From Hyphomicrobiaceae bacterium (GTDB taxonomy: Bacteria > Pseudomonadota > Alphaproteobacteria > Rhizobiales > Hyphomicrobiaceae): a stretch of 64,000 bases of DNA. Location: positions 310,001 through 374,000 of the forward strand of contig JALHMB010000002.1 of the NCBI GenBank assembly GCA_022844275.1. Reading direction: 5' to 3'. Position 1 is the first letter of the stretch. The number at the start of each line of letters is the position of its first letter. Position numbers and translations under genes: made by a program. The notes beneath the pieces were generated by a model. The model had not been told where the DNA came from and did not search any database. It was given only the letters and a program-made list of their open reading frames with translations. Shown piece after piece: positions 1 to 9,186 of this stretch.

Positions 1-398
1 GTGAGCGTGCCGTTGGCCGCGCCGGCAACGCCGCCGCTCACTGGCGCATCGATGAGTGTCATGCCTTTGGCCGCGAGCTTGGGCGCCGCGCGCGTGATGA
101 CCTGCGAGCCGGTCGTCGACGTATCGATGGCGATCTTCGCGCGCGTGCCTTCGATGACACCGCCCGCGCCCGTGAGCACGGCTTCGACGACATCCGGCTT
201 CGGCAGACTTAGTACCACCACGTCGCTCTGGCTCGCGACCTCCGCCGCCGAACGCGCTGCTTTCGCGCCCTTCTCGACGAGCGAGGCGATCGCCGCCTCG
301 CTCACGTCGTACACGACCAGCGCATGTCCAGCTGCGAGGAGCCGCGTGGCCATGCGCGAGCCCATGATGCCGAGCCCGATGAAGCCGATATCCGCCAC
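1..398 (-). CDS. NAD(P)-dependent oxidoreductase, 3-hydroxyisobutyrate dehydrogenase family (C-terminus beyond window)
   Basis: Cytosolic beta-hydroxyacid dehydrogenase, cut by the left edge after about 132 codons. The N-terminus carries a Rossmann dinucleotide fold with GFIGLGIMG at residues 5-13, and DAPVSGG follows near residue 117, the substrate-binding signature of the HIBADH / 6-phosphogluconate dehydrogenase family. The start is the GTG at 398-396; the next gene upstream on this strand ends 12 bases away, so the two are probably co-transcribed. The substrate cannot be told: hydroxyisobutyrate, tartronate semialdehyde and related beta-hydroxyacids are all possible for the family. The catalytic lysine region lies outside the window. 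Confidence 0.85.
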   Translation of the reverse strand, partial: MADIGFIGLGIMGSRMATRLLAAGHALVVYDVSEAAIASLVEKGAKAARSAAEVASQSDVVVLSLPKPDVVEAVLTGAGGVIEGTRAKIAIDTSTTGSQVITRAAPKLAAKGMTLIDAPVSGGVAGAANGTL

Positions 399-410
399 GG
401 TCGCCTCCCG

Positions 411-1487
411 CTATTCCGCCGCTTTCGTGCTCGAGCGCAGGCGAGGAATGACCTCTCGCGCAAACAGCTCCAGCGATGCCTTGGACTTCTCGACACCATA
501 CCACGGCGGATAGTGCAGCATGAGCGAAGACGCACCCGTCTTGGCTTTGAGCTCCTCGATGCGAGCGATAACGGTTGCCGGCGAGCCGTGGATGATCGTC
601 GAGCGCGCAAGCGAGTCATATTCCATCGCGCTCGTGATCGAATCTTTTCCTTGGGCAGCCTGGCCGAGATAGCCGGATTGATGGCCACCCATGAAGTGAT
701 TGAGGTGCCGCAGCAGGCCCGCCTCGCTGTCCTTCTTGGCCTGCGCGTCGCTCTCCGCCACATAGACCCATCTTGCGATATCGATCTGGCCGAACGCAGG
801 GTTGGCGCGGGCTTCCGTGCTCGCTTCGGCGAGGTTGGCGCGATAGTGCGCGGTCTGTTGCGCGAGCGTATCGAACGGCGTCAGCGTCGAGAGCATGAGG
901 CCGAAGCCGTGTTTGCCCGCCGCGCCGATGGAGCGATCGGTGCCCCCGGCCAGGAAGAGCGGGGGATAGGGCTTCTGTACGGGCTGCGGCAGCAACTCGT
1001 ACTCGCCGTCGACGATCGCCGTGAAGTACTTGCCCCTACGGTTCGTCTTGCGGGTGCGCAAGAGGTCCTGAATGATCTGCAGGGCTTCGTCCTGCATATC
1101 GCGGCGCGCGTCGAAGTCGAGCCCGAAGCCGTCGAATTCGTACTTGCGGTAGCCGGACCCGAGCCCGAGCGCGACGCGTCCACCGCTCAGAATATCGACG
1201 AAGTTGGCGTTCTCGACCACGCGCACCGGATTGGCGAGCGGCAGGGTGACGACAGCCATGCCGAGCCGGATGCGCTTCGTGCGCGCGGCCAGATAAGCAG
1301 CATAGACCCAGACGTCCGGCATGATGCCGTACTCGGTCGAGAAGTGATGCTCGGCGAGCCACGCGTAGTCAAAACCGAGGCGGTCGGCGGTGATGATCTC
1401 ATCGGTGACGCGCGCATGGACGTCCTGATGTGGGTAGGGCTCGCGGTCCTTGTGAGGATGCGAGGTGAACAGGATGCCAAACTCCAT
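411..1487 (-). CDS. LLM-class flavin-dependent monooxygenase
   Basis: Luciferase-like (bacterial luciferase superfamily) oxidoreductase of 358 residues, near the usual family length. It should use reduced FMN to oxidise a small organic substrate in the cytoplasm. Visible signs are the N-terminal FGILF strand, WLAEHHF (about residues 44-50) and the conserved GRVALGLGSGY block typical of the TIM-barrel family. The ATG at 1487 is preferred over one five codons earlier because GGAGAAAG sits about seven bases before it. It shares an apparent transcription unit with the dehydrogenase that follows, which suggests a short oxidative degradation pathway; the substrate is unknown. Confidence 0.85.
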   Translation of the reverse strand: MEFGILFTSHPHKDREPYPHQDVHARVTDEIITADRLGFDYAWLAEHHFSTEYGIMPDVWVYAAYLAARTKRIRLGMAVVTLPLANPVRVVENANFVDILSGGRVALGLGSGYRKYEFDGFGLDFDARRDMQDEALQIIQDLLRTRKTNRRGKYFTAIVDGEYELLPQPVQKPYPPLFLAGGTDRSIGAAGKHGFGLMLSTLTPFDTLAQQTAHYRANLAEASTEARANPAFGQIDIARWVYVAESDAQAKKDSEAGLLRHLNHFMGGHQSGYLGQAAQGKDSITSAMEYDSLARSTIIHGSPATVIARIEELKAKTGASSLMLHYPPWYGVEKSKASLELFAREVIPRLRSSTKAAE

Positions 1488-1609
1488 AGGCGCTTTCTCC
1501 ATGCGAGTGCGTTGTCATTTTGTCTGGACAACTTTCGCCGATGCGCGGGGTGTTGCCAACCGGCGTACGTGCAGGCAGGGCTGCGGACAGCGCAGAGCAG
1601 AAGTGGCGA

Positions 1610-3181
1610 TCAGGGACGCAGAGGCGCGTTGGCGAGCGGAGCGCCTGCGATCCGCTCCGTGGACGGAGACACGCTTCGGCTGCGGTGACGGCGCCGCACC
1701 AGTGCGAGGATGGTGACGACAATTCCAACCGGCAGCAGCGCGATGAGACTGCCGGCGAGTGCCAGCACGATCGCGATGGCCCACGAGATCGCGAGCGCGT
1801 GCTCGACGAGCGCGATCAGCTTGGACTGAGAGTGCCGGCGCAGCATTCCGCGGCGGTTGCCCGGCATGGGATGCCAGAAGTTCAGAAGGGCAGTCGAAGT
1901 CGCGCCGGCCACAGTGAAGAGCGCCGTCAGGAGAGCAACGCGCCACGAGACGAGCGCGAGGCCCGCGAGCGGCAGGGCGATGATCACCAGCACAGGCAGG
2001 CCGACGGCGCCGAGCTTGATGCGGTCGACATCGGCGGCGGTGACAGGTGCCGTCGCCATGAGCTCGGGCGCGTCCTCGCCGGAGACCATGATCCACGAGA
2101 GCGAGGCTGAGACTTGTGCTGCGATGACGACGATGGTCGGCGCGAGGGCGAGTGCAGTCGGCAGTGCCTCGCTCCGCAGCAGCACGACGGCGATCGGGAT
2201 CGTGTAGATGATCTGGAGGCCGAGCTGCGCGAAGAGGCTCGGGTCGCGCGCGAGAAGCCGCCATTCCTTGTGGCGGAGATTGCGGCCGAGTCCGGCGCGG
2301 AACCGATGGCCGCGATTGGCGCCGCCCGTCCGCCCGCGCCCTGATGGTGCGCCCGTAGCGGCGAGCGTCGCGGCGGCAAAGCGGTTCCCAAGGACATTCA
2401 CGGCGAGCGCGAACAGCAGGCCCGCCAGAACAACCATTATCGTAAGCGCGCGTGGCTGCCCTTGCATGGCGTGCACAGGGAGAAGTGCGACGTCACGAAG
2501 ACCCGTGCCGGTGGCAGTGCTCTCGAACGCCTGCGTGAGCTTCTCGCGTAAGGCTTCGGGCAGCACCGCGATGACCTGTGCCCCAAGAACGAAGCCACCG
2601 GCAATGAGCGCTCCGGTCATCTGCGTGAACGTGCGCGCGCGCCGCGGCCCGACGATGAAGAACAGGCCGATCGATAAGCCGAGGCCGAGCGCCGTCGCCA
2701 TGAGCGCCAGCGCGATCAGTGTCGGATAGGCCGCGAGCCAAACGGTGGTGCCGAGGAGCGCGCCCATGTTGGCAAGCGGCAGCACCAGAAGACCGATCGA
2801 GCCGAGCGTACTCGCAGTAATGGCGATCGCCTTTGCGGCGAGGATGCGCGTCGCGGGGAGTGGCGCACCGAGCAGAAGATCGAGATCACCGCGATCGAAG
2901 AGTGTGCGCGTCGTCGAGAAGAGGCCCTGCGCGATCATCCAGGTGAAGATGCACAGTGTGGCGATGGCGAGCGGCGTGATGTTCGCATCCGGGCCATGCA
3001 CATGCGGCATGATGAGCACAACCGCCGGCCAAGTGACGAGATGCAGCACGAGGATGCCGCACGCGAGCAGGGCACCAATATTGCGCGTGCTCGCGCCGCC
3101 GAACATGTCGGCAAAACGGCGCCAGTTGAGGCGCATGTCGTGCGCGACAAGCCACAAGAAGGAGCCGGGCGCTGGTTTCAT
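1610..3181 (-). CDS. ABC-2 type exporter, membrane permease
   Basis: Integral membrane protein of 523 residues with roughly ten to twelve hydrophobic segments (for example around residues 35-55, 70-90, 115-140, 145-180 and 200-225, and several more after residue 320). It begins seven bases after the ATP-binding gene on the same strand, so the pair forms an ABC exporter. No substrate-binding protein is adjacent, consistent with export. I chose ATG 3181 because the longer frame would run into the preceding ABC gene. The family is not recognised more precisely; substrate unknown. Confidence 0.75.
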   Translation of the reverse strand: MKPAPGSFLWLVAHDMRLNWRRFADMFGGASTRNIGALLACGILVLHLVTWPAVVLIMPHVHGPDANITPLAIATLCIFTWMIAQGLFSTTRTLFDRGDLDLLLGAPLPATRILAAKAIAITASTLGSIGLLVLPLANMGALLGTTVWLAAYPTLIALALMATALGLGLSIGLFFIVGPRRARTFTQMTGALIAGGFVLGAQVIAVLPEALREKLTQAFESTATGTGLRDVALLPVHAMQGQPRALTIMVVLAGLLFALAVNVLGNRFAAATLAATGAPSGRGRTGGANRGHRFRAGLGRNLRHKEWRLLARDPSLFAQLGLQIIYTIPIAVVLLRSEALPTALALAPTIVVIAAQVSASLSWIMVSGEDAPELMATAPVTAADVDRIKLGAVGLPVLVIIALPLAGLALVSWRVALLTALFTVAGATSTALLNFWHPMPGNRRGMLRRHSQSKLIALVEHALAISWAIAIVLALAGSLIALLPVGIVVTILALVRRRHRSRSVSPSTERIAGAPLANAPLRP

Positions 3182-3188
3182 GATGCGC

Positions 3189-3995
3189 TCAAGACGCCAG
3201 CAGCTCTGCGTCCGCATCGGACTGCATGAGCGTGAGGAAGACATCTTCGAGCGTCGAGCTGCCCCGGCCCGCGGCGGCCTTCAGCTCGGCGAGCGTGCCC
3301 TCGGCGGCAAGGCGTCCGCGATGGACGATGCCGATGCGGTCGGCCAGACGCTCAGCAACCTCCAGAATATGCGTCGTCAGGATGATCGTGGCGCCGGCAC
3401 GCACGCGTGCCGTAAGCAGATCCTTCACCTGTCGCGCAATGGCGGCGTCGATGCCGGTCAGCGGCTCATCGAGCATAATGAGCTTGGGATCGTGGATGAG
3501 GGCGCCCGCGAGCGCGACCTTCTGCTTCATGCCGCGCGAAAAACCCTCACAGCGCTGATGGCGATGAGGGCCGAGATCGAGGATGTCGATGAGCTCGCCG
3601 GCGCGGCGTTCGGCAAGGGCTGGTGGCACGCCCCACAGTCCTGCCACGAGTTCCAGATATTCGAGCGGCGACAGCTTTTCGTAGAGCATGGGCTCGTCGG
3701 GGAGCCATGCCGTGATGCGCTTGGCAGCGATTGGGTCCGCGAGCGCGTCGATGCCGAAAATGCGGATCGTGCCGGCATCGGGACGCAGCAGGCCCGCGAT
3801 CATCCGCAGCGTGGTCGTCTTGCCCGCGCCATTGGGGCCGAGCAGGGCGTAGAACTCGCCCGGTCGGACGGCAAGGTCCATGCGTTCGACGGCGACAGCG
3901 GCGCCGAAGGTCCGCCGGACAGCCACCAGCTGCACAGCTTCCGCAGCCGGCTCAGTTGCCGCGGTCCATTCCGGTACAACACTTAAGCCCGTCAT
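3189..3995 (-). CDS. ABC transporter ATP-binding protein
   Basis: Nucleotide-binding subunit of 268 residues. Walker A is GPNGAGKTTT (about residues 52-61) and Walker B is LIMLDEP, with the signature region reading SRGMKQKVALAGAL in place of LSGGQ, as is common in ABC-2/Ccm-like exporters. ATG 3995 has GCGGAG ten bases upstream and is preferred to a GTG seven codons earlier. It is the first gene of a two-gene exporter unit with the permease that follows, and is divergent from the M20 peptidase. Substrate cannot be inferred. Confidence 0.88.
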   Translation of the reverse strand: MTGLSVVPEWTAATEPAAEAVQLVAVRRTFGAAVAVERMDLAVRPGEFYALLGPNGAGKTTTLRMIAGLLRPDAGTIRIFGIDALADPIAAKRITAWLPDEPMLYEKLSPLEYLELVAGLWGVPPALAERRAGELIDILDLGPHRHQRCEGFSRGMKQKVALAGALIHDPKLIMLDEPLTGIDAAIARQVKDLLTARVRAGATIILTTHILEVAERLADRIGIVHRGRLAAEGTLAELKAAAGRGSSTLEDVFLTLMQSDADAELLAS

Positions 3996-4156
3996 CACAT
4001 TCAGCTCCGCACACACAGAATGGCGGGCGGGAGCCTAGCTGCGTCGCGTTGCCGCCGCCTTAATGGCCGCATGACGGTTGCGCATCTCGGCCTCTGGACA
4101 GGCGCGCGTCGATGCCTCTCTATGCTGGTGCAACGCATGGCACGATGAGGGGCAGC

Positions 4157-5341
4157 ATGAGCGCAGTCGCGGTGGGGAAGACCGATCTCGAAAAGAAGAT
4201 CTGTGCGTGGCTGGCCGAAAGCCGCCAGGACATGCTGAGCCTGCTCGAGGAGGTCGTGAATATCGACAGCGGCAGCTATGACAAGGCCGGCGTCGATGCC
4301 GTGGGCGAGCGCTTCGTGCGCCATTTCCAGGCGCGCGGGCTGCTGACGCGGATCGAGCCGCACGAAACCTTCGGCAATGCCATTCACATCCGCCTCGACG
4401 ACAGTCCGACCAACGAAAAGCCGATCGTGCTCATGGGCCACCGCGACACGGTCTTCCCCAAGGGCGAAGCCGGCCGCCGCCGCTTCAAGATCGAGGGTGC
4501 GCGCGCCTACGGGCCCGGCGTCGCCGACATGAAGGCCGGTCTCGTGATGAACGCCTTCGTGCTCGAAGCCTTCAAGCGCCATGGCGGCGCCCCGGCACCG
4601 CTCGCGGGCCTCATCACGTCGGACGAGGAGATTGCCTCGCCATCCTCGCGGCCAGTGATCGAACGCGTGGCACGCGAGGCTCGCGCCGTGTTCAACTCGG
4701 AGCCCGGCCGACCGACAGGTAATGTCGTGAGCGGGCGCAAGGGCGGCGTTTTCATGCGCTTCGAAGTTTTGGGCAAGGCTGCCCATTCGGGCGGAAATTT
4801 CGAGAAGGGTATTTCCGCGATCGGGGAGATCGCGCACAAGATCGTCGCCCTCCATGCGCTGACGGATCTGCCGCGCGGCCTCACTGTCAATGTCGGGCTT
4901 GTCTCGGGCGGGCAGAGCGTGAACACCACGGCACCCTCGGCCGAAGGGCGGATCGATTTGCGCTATGTTAAGCCGGTTGACCGGACATATGCCCTTTCGG
5001 CCATCCAGAAGATCATCGACGGCGCGACTATTCCGGGCACTTCGGCGACGCTCGAAATCCTCGGCGAGTTCCTGCCGCTCACGCAATCGGCTGAGAGCGG
5101 GACACTGCTGGAGACCTATGCGGAGGCGTCGCAGGATCTTGGCACGAGCGTAAAGGGCGAATTCACGGGCGGCTGCGCGGATTCGGGCTTCACCGCAGCT
5201 GTCGGCTGTCCGACGCTCTGCGCCGTCGGCCCGGTCGGCGGCAATGCCCACACGCCGGAGGAGTATCTCGAGGTCGACTCAATCGTACCCCGCGCTCAGG
5301 CCCTTGCACTTGCGATACTTCGGCTGCCCGCACCCGGCTAA
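4157..5341 (+). CDS. M20 family metallopeptidase (carboxypeptidase G2-like)
   Basis: Zinc-dependent amidohydrolase or exopeptidase of 394 residues. The M20 metal ligands are visible: H95 and D97 in MGHRDTVF, D124 in GVADMKAG, and the catalytic/ligand acidic pair E157-E158 in SDEE; the terminal His lies in GNAHTPEEY. The order matches the glutamate carboxypeptidase branch. ATG 4157 has GAGGGGC just upstream; an in-frame ATG 15 codons earlier has none. No signal peptide is seen, so a cytosolic enzyme is likely, cleaving an N-acyl amino acid or peptide. It stands alone, divergent from the ABC exporter. Confidence 0.9.
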   Translation: MSAVAVGKTDLEKKICAWLAESRQDMLSLLEEVVNIDSGSYDKAGVDAVGERFVRHFQARGLLTRIEPHETFGNAIHIRLDDSPTNEKPIVLMGHRDTVFPKGEAGRRRFKIEGARAYGPGVADMKAGLVMNAFVLEAFKRHGGAPAPLAGLITSDEEIASPSSRPVIERVAREARAVFNSEPGRPTGNVVSGRKGGVFMRFEVLGKAAHSGGNFEKGISAIGEIAHKIVALHALTDLPRGLTVNVGLVSGGQSVNTTAPSAEGRIDLRYVKPVDRTYALSAIQKIIDGATIPGTSATLEILGEFLPLTQSAESGTLLETYAEASQDLGTSVKGEFTGGCADSGFTAAVGCPTLCAVGPVGGNAHTPEEYLEVDSIVPRAQALALAILRLPAPG

Positions 5342-5601
5342 GGTACGATGGTTTCAATTGGAGCGCGCAGCGATTCCAGCTGAAACGTGAAGCGCGCGAG
5401 GCGCCCTCAGGTTTCCACCCGGTTCGGATTCGTCCGTGCGGTGCGCCGTGCGCGAATTCGTTTGGCCGATCGCCGAGGGTGTAAATATACTGACGCGAAT
5501 ACAAAGCATCGTCGGATGAGGATATCGCGCGGCGCCCGCATTCTTGCCTGGCCCGGAACGGATTTGCGGTGTCCGTGAGAGGGAGAGGGTCTCGCTCGGG
5601 A

Positions 5602-7344
5602 ATGCCACACGATACGCCGCTTATTTCGACGATTGTTGTGGGTCTGTGTCTGGCCTTTGTACTTGGGACCCTGGCGCAGCGACTGCGCTTCTCGCCGCTG
5701 GTTGGTTATCTGTTGGCAGGCGTCCTTGTCGGGCCCCATACGCCCGGCTTCGTCGTCGATCAGACAATTGCGAACGAGCTCGCCGAAATCGGCGTCATCT
5801 TGCTGATGTTCGGCGTCGGATTGCATTTTTCCCTCAAGGATCTTTGGGCCGTCCGCACGATTGCCGTTCCCGGCGCGCTCGGGCAGATGGGGGTAGCGAC
5901 GATCATCGGCATGGGACTCGCCTACCTGCACGGCTGGTCTGTCGGTGCCGGCCTTGTCTTCGGGCTCTCGGTGTCGGTGGCGAGCACGGTCGTGCTTCTG
6001 CGCGCCCTTCAGGAACGCCGGCTCCTGGTGACCGAGCGCGGGCGCATCGCGCTCGGCTGGCTGGTCGTCGAGGATGTGGCGATGGTCTTCGTGCTGGTGG
6101 GCATCCCGGCTGTTGTGCCGCTGCTCGACGGCAGCATACAGCGCAGCCTGGCATTTGGATTTGCCCCGACCGATATCATTGGCACGATCCTCCTGACGAT
6201 GGCGAAGGTGACGGCCTTCATCGCGGTGATGATGATCGTCGGCCGCCGCGTCATTCCCTGGACACTCCACTACATCGCTCACACCGGCTCGCGGGAGTTG
6301 TTCCGCCTTGGGGTGCTCGCGATCGCGCTCGGCTTCGCATTCGGGGCGGCCAAGCTGTTCGGCGTCTCGTTCGCTCTCGGGGCCTTCTTCGCGGGCATGA
6401 TCCTCAGCGAATCGCAACTCAGCCAGAGGGCCGCCGAGGAGACGCTGCCGCTGCGCGACGCCTTTGCCGTGTTGTTCTTCGTCTCGGTGGGAATGCTATT
6501 CGATCCGATGATTGTCGTTCGAGATTTCTGGCCGCTTATCGCGACGCTCGGCATCATCATGATATTGAGTCCGCTGGTCGCATTCGCAATCGTTCGGCTT
6601 TTCGGCCATTCGACCGGCACGGCGCTCACCATTTCGGCGAGCATCGCCCAGATCGGCGAATTCTCCTTCATCCTTGCCGGGCTCGGTGTCGCACTGGGTG
6701 TCCTGAGCACGCAGGCGCGAGACCTTATTCTGGCCGGCGCCTTAATATCGATCCTCGCCAATCCCGGCTACTTCCGGTTCGTGGAGTGGCTGAGGCCTTG
6801 GCTGGAGAAGGGCGAGGCCGGTGACGTTGCCGCCGTCGCGCCTGAGGAAGCCGTCGTCGAGATCGAGCCGACGAAGCTTGAAGATCACGCCGTCCTGGTT
6901 GGCTTCGGTCGCGTCGGGCGCCGCGTGGGCGGCGCGCTGCTGCTCGCGGGCGTGACGCTGTTCGTGATCGACGAGAACGAGGATGTCGTGAACGCCCTGA
7001 AGGCAGAAGGTACCGAGGCTCTGGCCGCGAACGGCGTGACGAGCCTCATGTATGCCAATCTCGAGAAGGCGCGCTGCCTGCTCGTGGCTGTTCCTGAGAA
7101 TTTCGAGGCCGGCCAGATCGTCGAGCAGGCCCGCGCCATCAGTCCAGACCTGCTGATCTTTGCGCGTGGACATTCCCAGGCCGAGAAGGCACACCTCGAA
7201 AGCTGCGGCGCCAACGGCGTCGTGCTCGGCGAGGAAGAGATCTCCGGGGCCATGCTTCGCTTCTACTGGACCGCAACCGAACGCCAGCCATTGGACGTCG
7301 AGGGACGTCTGGCGTCGCCGAAGGCGGCACCGCCCGCCGCATAA
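5602..7344 (+). CDS. KefB/YbaL-type cation:proton antiporter (CPA2), first copy
   Basis: CPA2 monovalent cation/proton antiporter, 580 residues. The first two thirds form about twelve membrane segments. The C-terminal third is a cytosolic RCK/TrkA-N domain with the nucleotide-binding motif GFGRVG (near residue 434), which normally gates transport through NAD(H). The start at ATG 5602 is supported by alignment with the paralogue immediately downstream, which begins with the same MPH-TPLIS residues. Together they look like a recent tandem duplication. Potassium efflux or pH homeostasis is the family role; ion specificity is inference. Confidence 0.9.
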   Translation: MPHDTPLISTIVVGLCLAFVLGTLAQRLRFSPLVGYLLAGVLVGPHTPGFVVDQTIANELAEIGVILLMFGVGLHFSLKDLWAVRTIAVPGALGQMGVATIIGMGLAYLHGWSVGAGLVFGLSVSVASTVVLLRALQERRLLVTERGRIALGWLVVEDVAMVFVLVGIPAVVPLLDGSIQRSLAFGFAPTDIIGTILLTMAKVTAFIAVMMIVGRRVIPWTLHYIAHTGSRELFRLGVLAIALGFAFGAAKLFGVSFALGAFFAGMILSESQLSQRAAEETLPLRDAFAVLFFVSVGMLFDPMIVVRDFWPLIATLGIIMILSPLVAFAIVRLFGHSTGTALTISASIAQIGEFSFILAGLGVALGVLSTQARDLILAGALISILANPGYFRFVEWLRPWLEKGEAGDVAAVAPEEAVVEIEPTKLEDHAVLVGFGRVGRRVGGALLLAGVTLFVIDENEDVVNALKAEGTEALAANGVTSLMYANLEKARCLLVAVPENFEAGQIVEQARAISPDLLIFARGHSQAEKAHLESCGANGVVLGEEEISGAMLRFYWTATERQPLDVEGRLASPKAAPPAA

Positions 7345-7483
7345 TCCGCCTAAGCAAGCGCTACAACACCAGGCGAATCCGCAGGGCGCGCACAGAGTTC
7401 TCCCGTGTCGATCGCGCGGTTGCAATGTGGCGCTCGATCACGATGATAGGTGTACAACTCGATTCAGGAGCGACCAGCCACGT

Positions 7484-9172
7484 ATGCCGCATGCCACCCC
7501 GCTGATTTCCATCATTGTCGTCGGCCTCACATTGGCCTTTCTGCTCGGGGCGTTGGCGCAGCGGCTACGTCTGTCACCGCTTATCGGCTATCTGCTCGCG
7601 GGCGTTTTGGCGGGGCCTTACACGCCCGGATATGTCGGCGATCAGGCACTGGCCAATGAACTGGCCGAGATCGGCGTCATCTTGCTGATGTTCGGTGTGG
7701 GACTACATTTCTCGCTGAAGGATCTCTGGGCGGTAAGGGCAATCGCTATTCCCGGCGCGCTCGGCCAGATGGCGGTCGCGACCATCCTCGGCATGTTACT
7801 GGCCTATCTGATGGGATGGTCGGTTGGCGCGGGCCTCGTTTTCGGCGTCGCTCTGTCTGTCGCCAGTACTGTGGTGCTCCTACGTGCCTTGCAGGAACGC
7901 CGGCTGGTGAGCACGGAGCGAGGTCGCATCGCCGTCGGCTGGCTGATCGTCGAAGACATCGCCATGGTCTTCGCGCTGGTGCTCATTCCGGCAGTCGTTC
8001 CGCTGCTCGATGGCAGCTACCAACGCAATGCAGCGTTCGGTTTCGGGTCGACCCAGATCATCGGCACGGTCGCGCTCACGATCGCGAAGGTCTTGGCGTT
8101 CGTTGCTATGATGATGGTCGTCGGCCGCCGGCTCATCCCCTGGCTGCTCCACTACATCGCACATACCGGTTCGCGCGAGTTGTTCCGGCTCGGCGTGCTC
8201 GCGATCGCCCTCGGGTTCGCGTTCGGATCGGCGCAGCTCTTCGGAGTTTCGTTCGCACTCGGCGCCTTTTTCGCTGGCATGATTCTGAGCGAATCCGAGC
8301 TCAGCCAACGGGCAACCGAGGAAACGCTCCCGCTCAGGGACGCTTTCGCGGTGCTGTTCTTCGTCTCGGTCGGCATGCTGTTCGATCCCTCGATCATCGT
8401 GCGGGACTTCTGGCCGGTGCTGGCTACGGTGGCGATCATAGTGGTCGGCAAGTCGCTCGCGGCACTCGCCATCGTGCGGGCGTTCGGCCATCCCATGAGC
8501 ACGGCTCTGACCATTTCGGCGAGCCTCGCTCAGATTGGCGAGTTCTCGTTCATTCTTGCTGGTCTCGGTGTCGCGCTCGGGGTGCTGCTTCCGGATGCGC
8601 GGGACCTGATCCTGGCCGGCGCGCTCATCTCCATTCTGCTCAATCCCCTGATCTTCATCGGCCTCGACCATGCCAAGCCGTGGCTCGATCGCCTGGAGGG
8701 ACGCGACGACACAGCCCAGCCGAGAGAACCCGAGCCAGCCAAGATCGAGCCGACGAAGCTCGAGGATCACATCATCCTGATCGGCCATGGCCGCGTTGGG
8801 CATCGCATCGGCAACGCCCTGCGCGACGCCGGCTTGCCTCTATTCGTCATGGACGAGAGCGAGGAGGTCGTGAACGAGCTGAAGGAGCAGGGCATCGAGG
8901 CTCTTGCGGCCAATGCTGTGACGAGTCTCGCCGCGGCCAACCCGGTGAAAGCGCGCTGCCTTCTCGTTGCTATTCACGAGAATTTCGAGGCGGGCCAGAT
9001 TGTCGAACAGGCGCGTGCGATCGCGCCCAATCTCGTCATCCTGGCACGCGGGCACTCGGAAGCCGAGAAAATCCATCTCGAGAGCTGCGGTGCAACTTCG
9101 GTCGTGCTCGGCGCGGAGGAAATCTCAGGCGCCATGCTAAGGTCCTACTGGACCATCGTACCGCCGGAGTAG
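7484..9172 (+). CDS. KefB/YbaL-type cation:proton antiporter (CPA2), second copy
   Basis: Paralogue of the preceding antiporter, 562 residues, same architecture: N-terminal antiporter core and a C-terminal RCK domain with GHGRVG in place of GFGRVG. The membrane core is highly similar between copies, while the linker before the RCK domain and the tail diverge, as expected of a duplication that has begun to specialise. ATG 7484 has CAGGAG about ten bases upstream; the reading frame extends much further 5' but that part is out-of-frame shadow of gene one. The isocitrate-lyase-family gene starts 14 bases after its stop. Confidence 0.9.
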   Translation: MPHATPLISIIVVGLTLAFLLGALAQRLRLSPLIGYLLAGVLAGPYTPGYVGDQALANELAEIGVILLMFGVGLHFSLKDLWAVRAIAIPGALGQMAVATILGMLLAYLMGWSVGAGLVFGVALSVASTVVLLRALQERRLVSTERGRIAVGWLIVEDIAMVFALVLIPAVVPLLDGSYQRNAAFGFGSTQIIGTVALTIAKVLAFVAMMMVVGRRLIPWLLHYIAHTGSRELFRLGVLAIALGFAFGSAQLFGVSFALGAFFAGMILSESELSQRATEETLPLRDAFAVLFFVSVGMLFDPSIIVRDFWPVLATVAIIVVGKSLAALAIVRAFGHPMSTALTISASLAQIGEFSFILAGLGVALGVLLPDARDLILAGALISILLNPLIFIGLDHAKPWLDRLEGRDDTAQPREPEPAKIEPTKLEDHIILIGHGRVGHRIGNALRDAGLPLFVMDESEEVVNELKEQGIEALAANAVTSLAAANPVKARCLLVAIHENFEAGQIVEQARAIAPNLVILARGHSEAEKIHLESCGATSVVLGAEEISGAMLRSYWTIVPPE

Positions 9173-9186
9173 CCCAGGAGGGTGAC

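Noticed and set aside
324-1688. Long plus-strand frame opposite the flavin monooxygenase
   Set aside because: Lies on the opposite strand of a well-supported gene, is Arg-rich and has no recognisable domain; typical GC-rich shadow.
7160-7483. N-terminal extension of the second antiporter
   Set aside because: Arg/Pro-rich sequence covering the end of copy one in another frame; the homologous start is ATG 7484.
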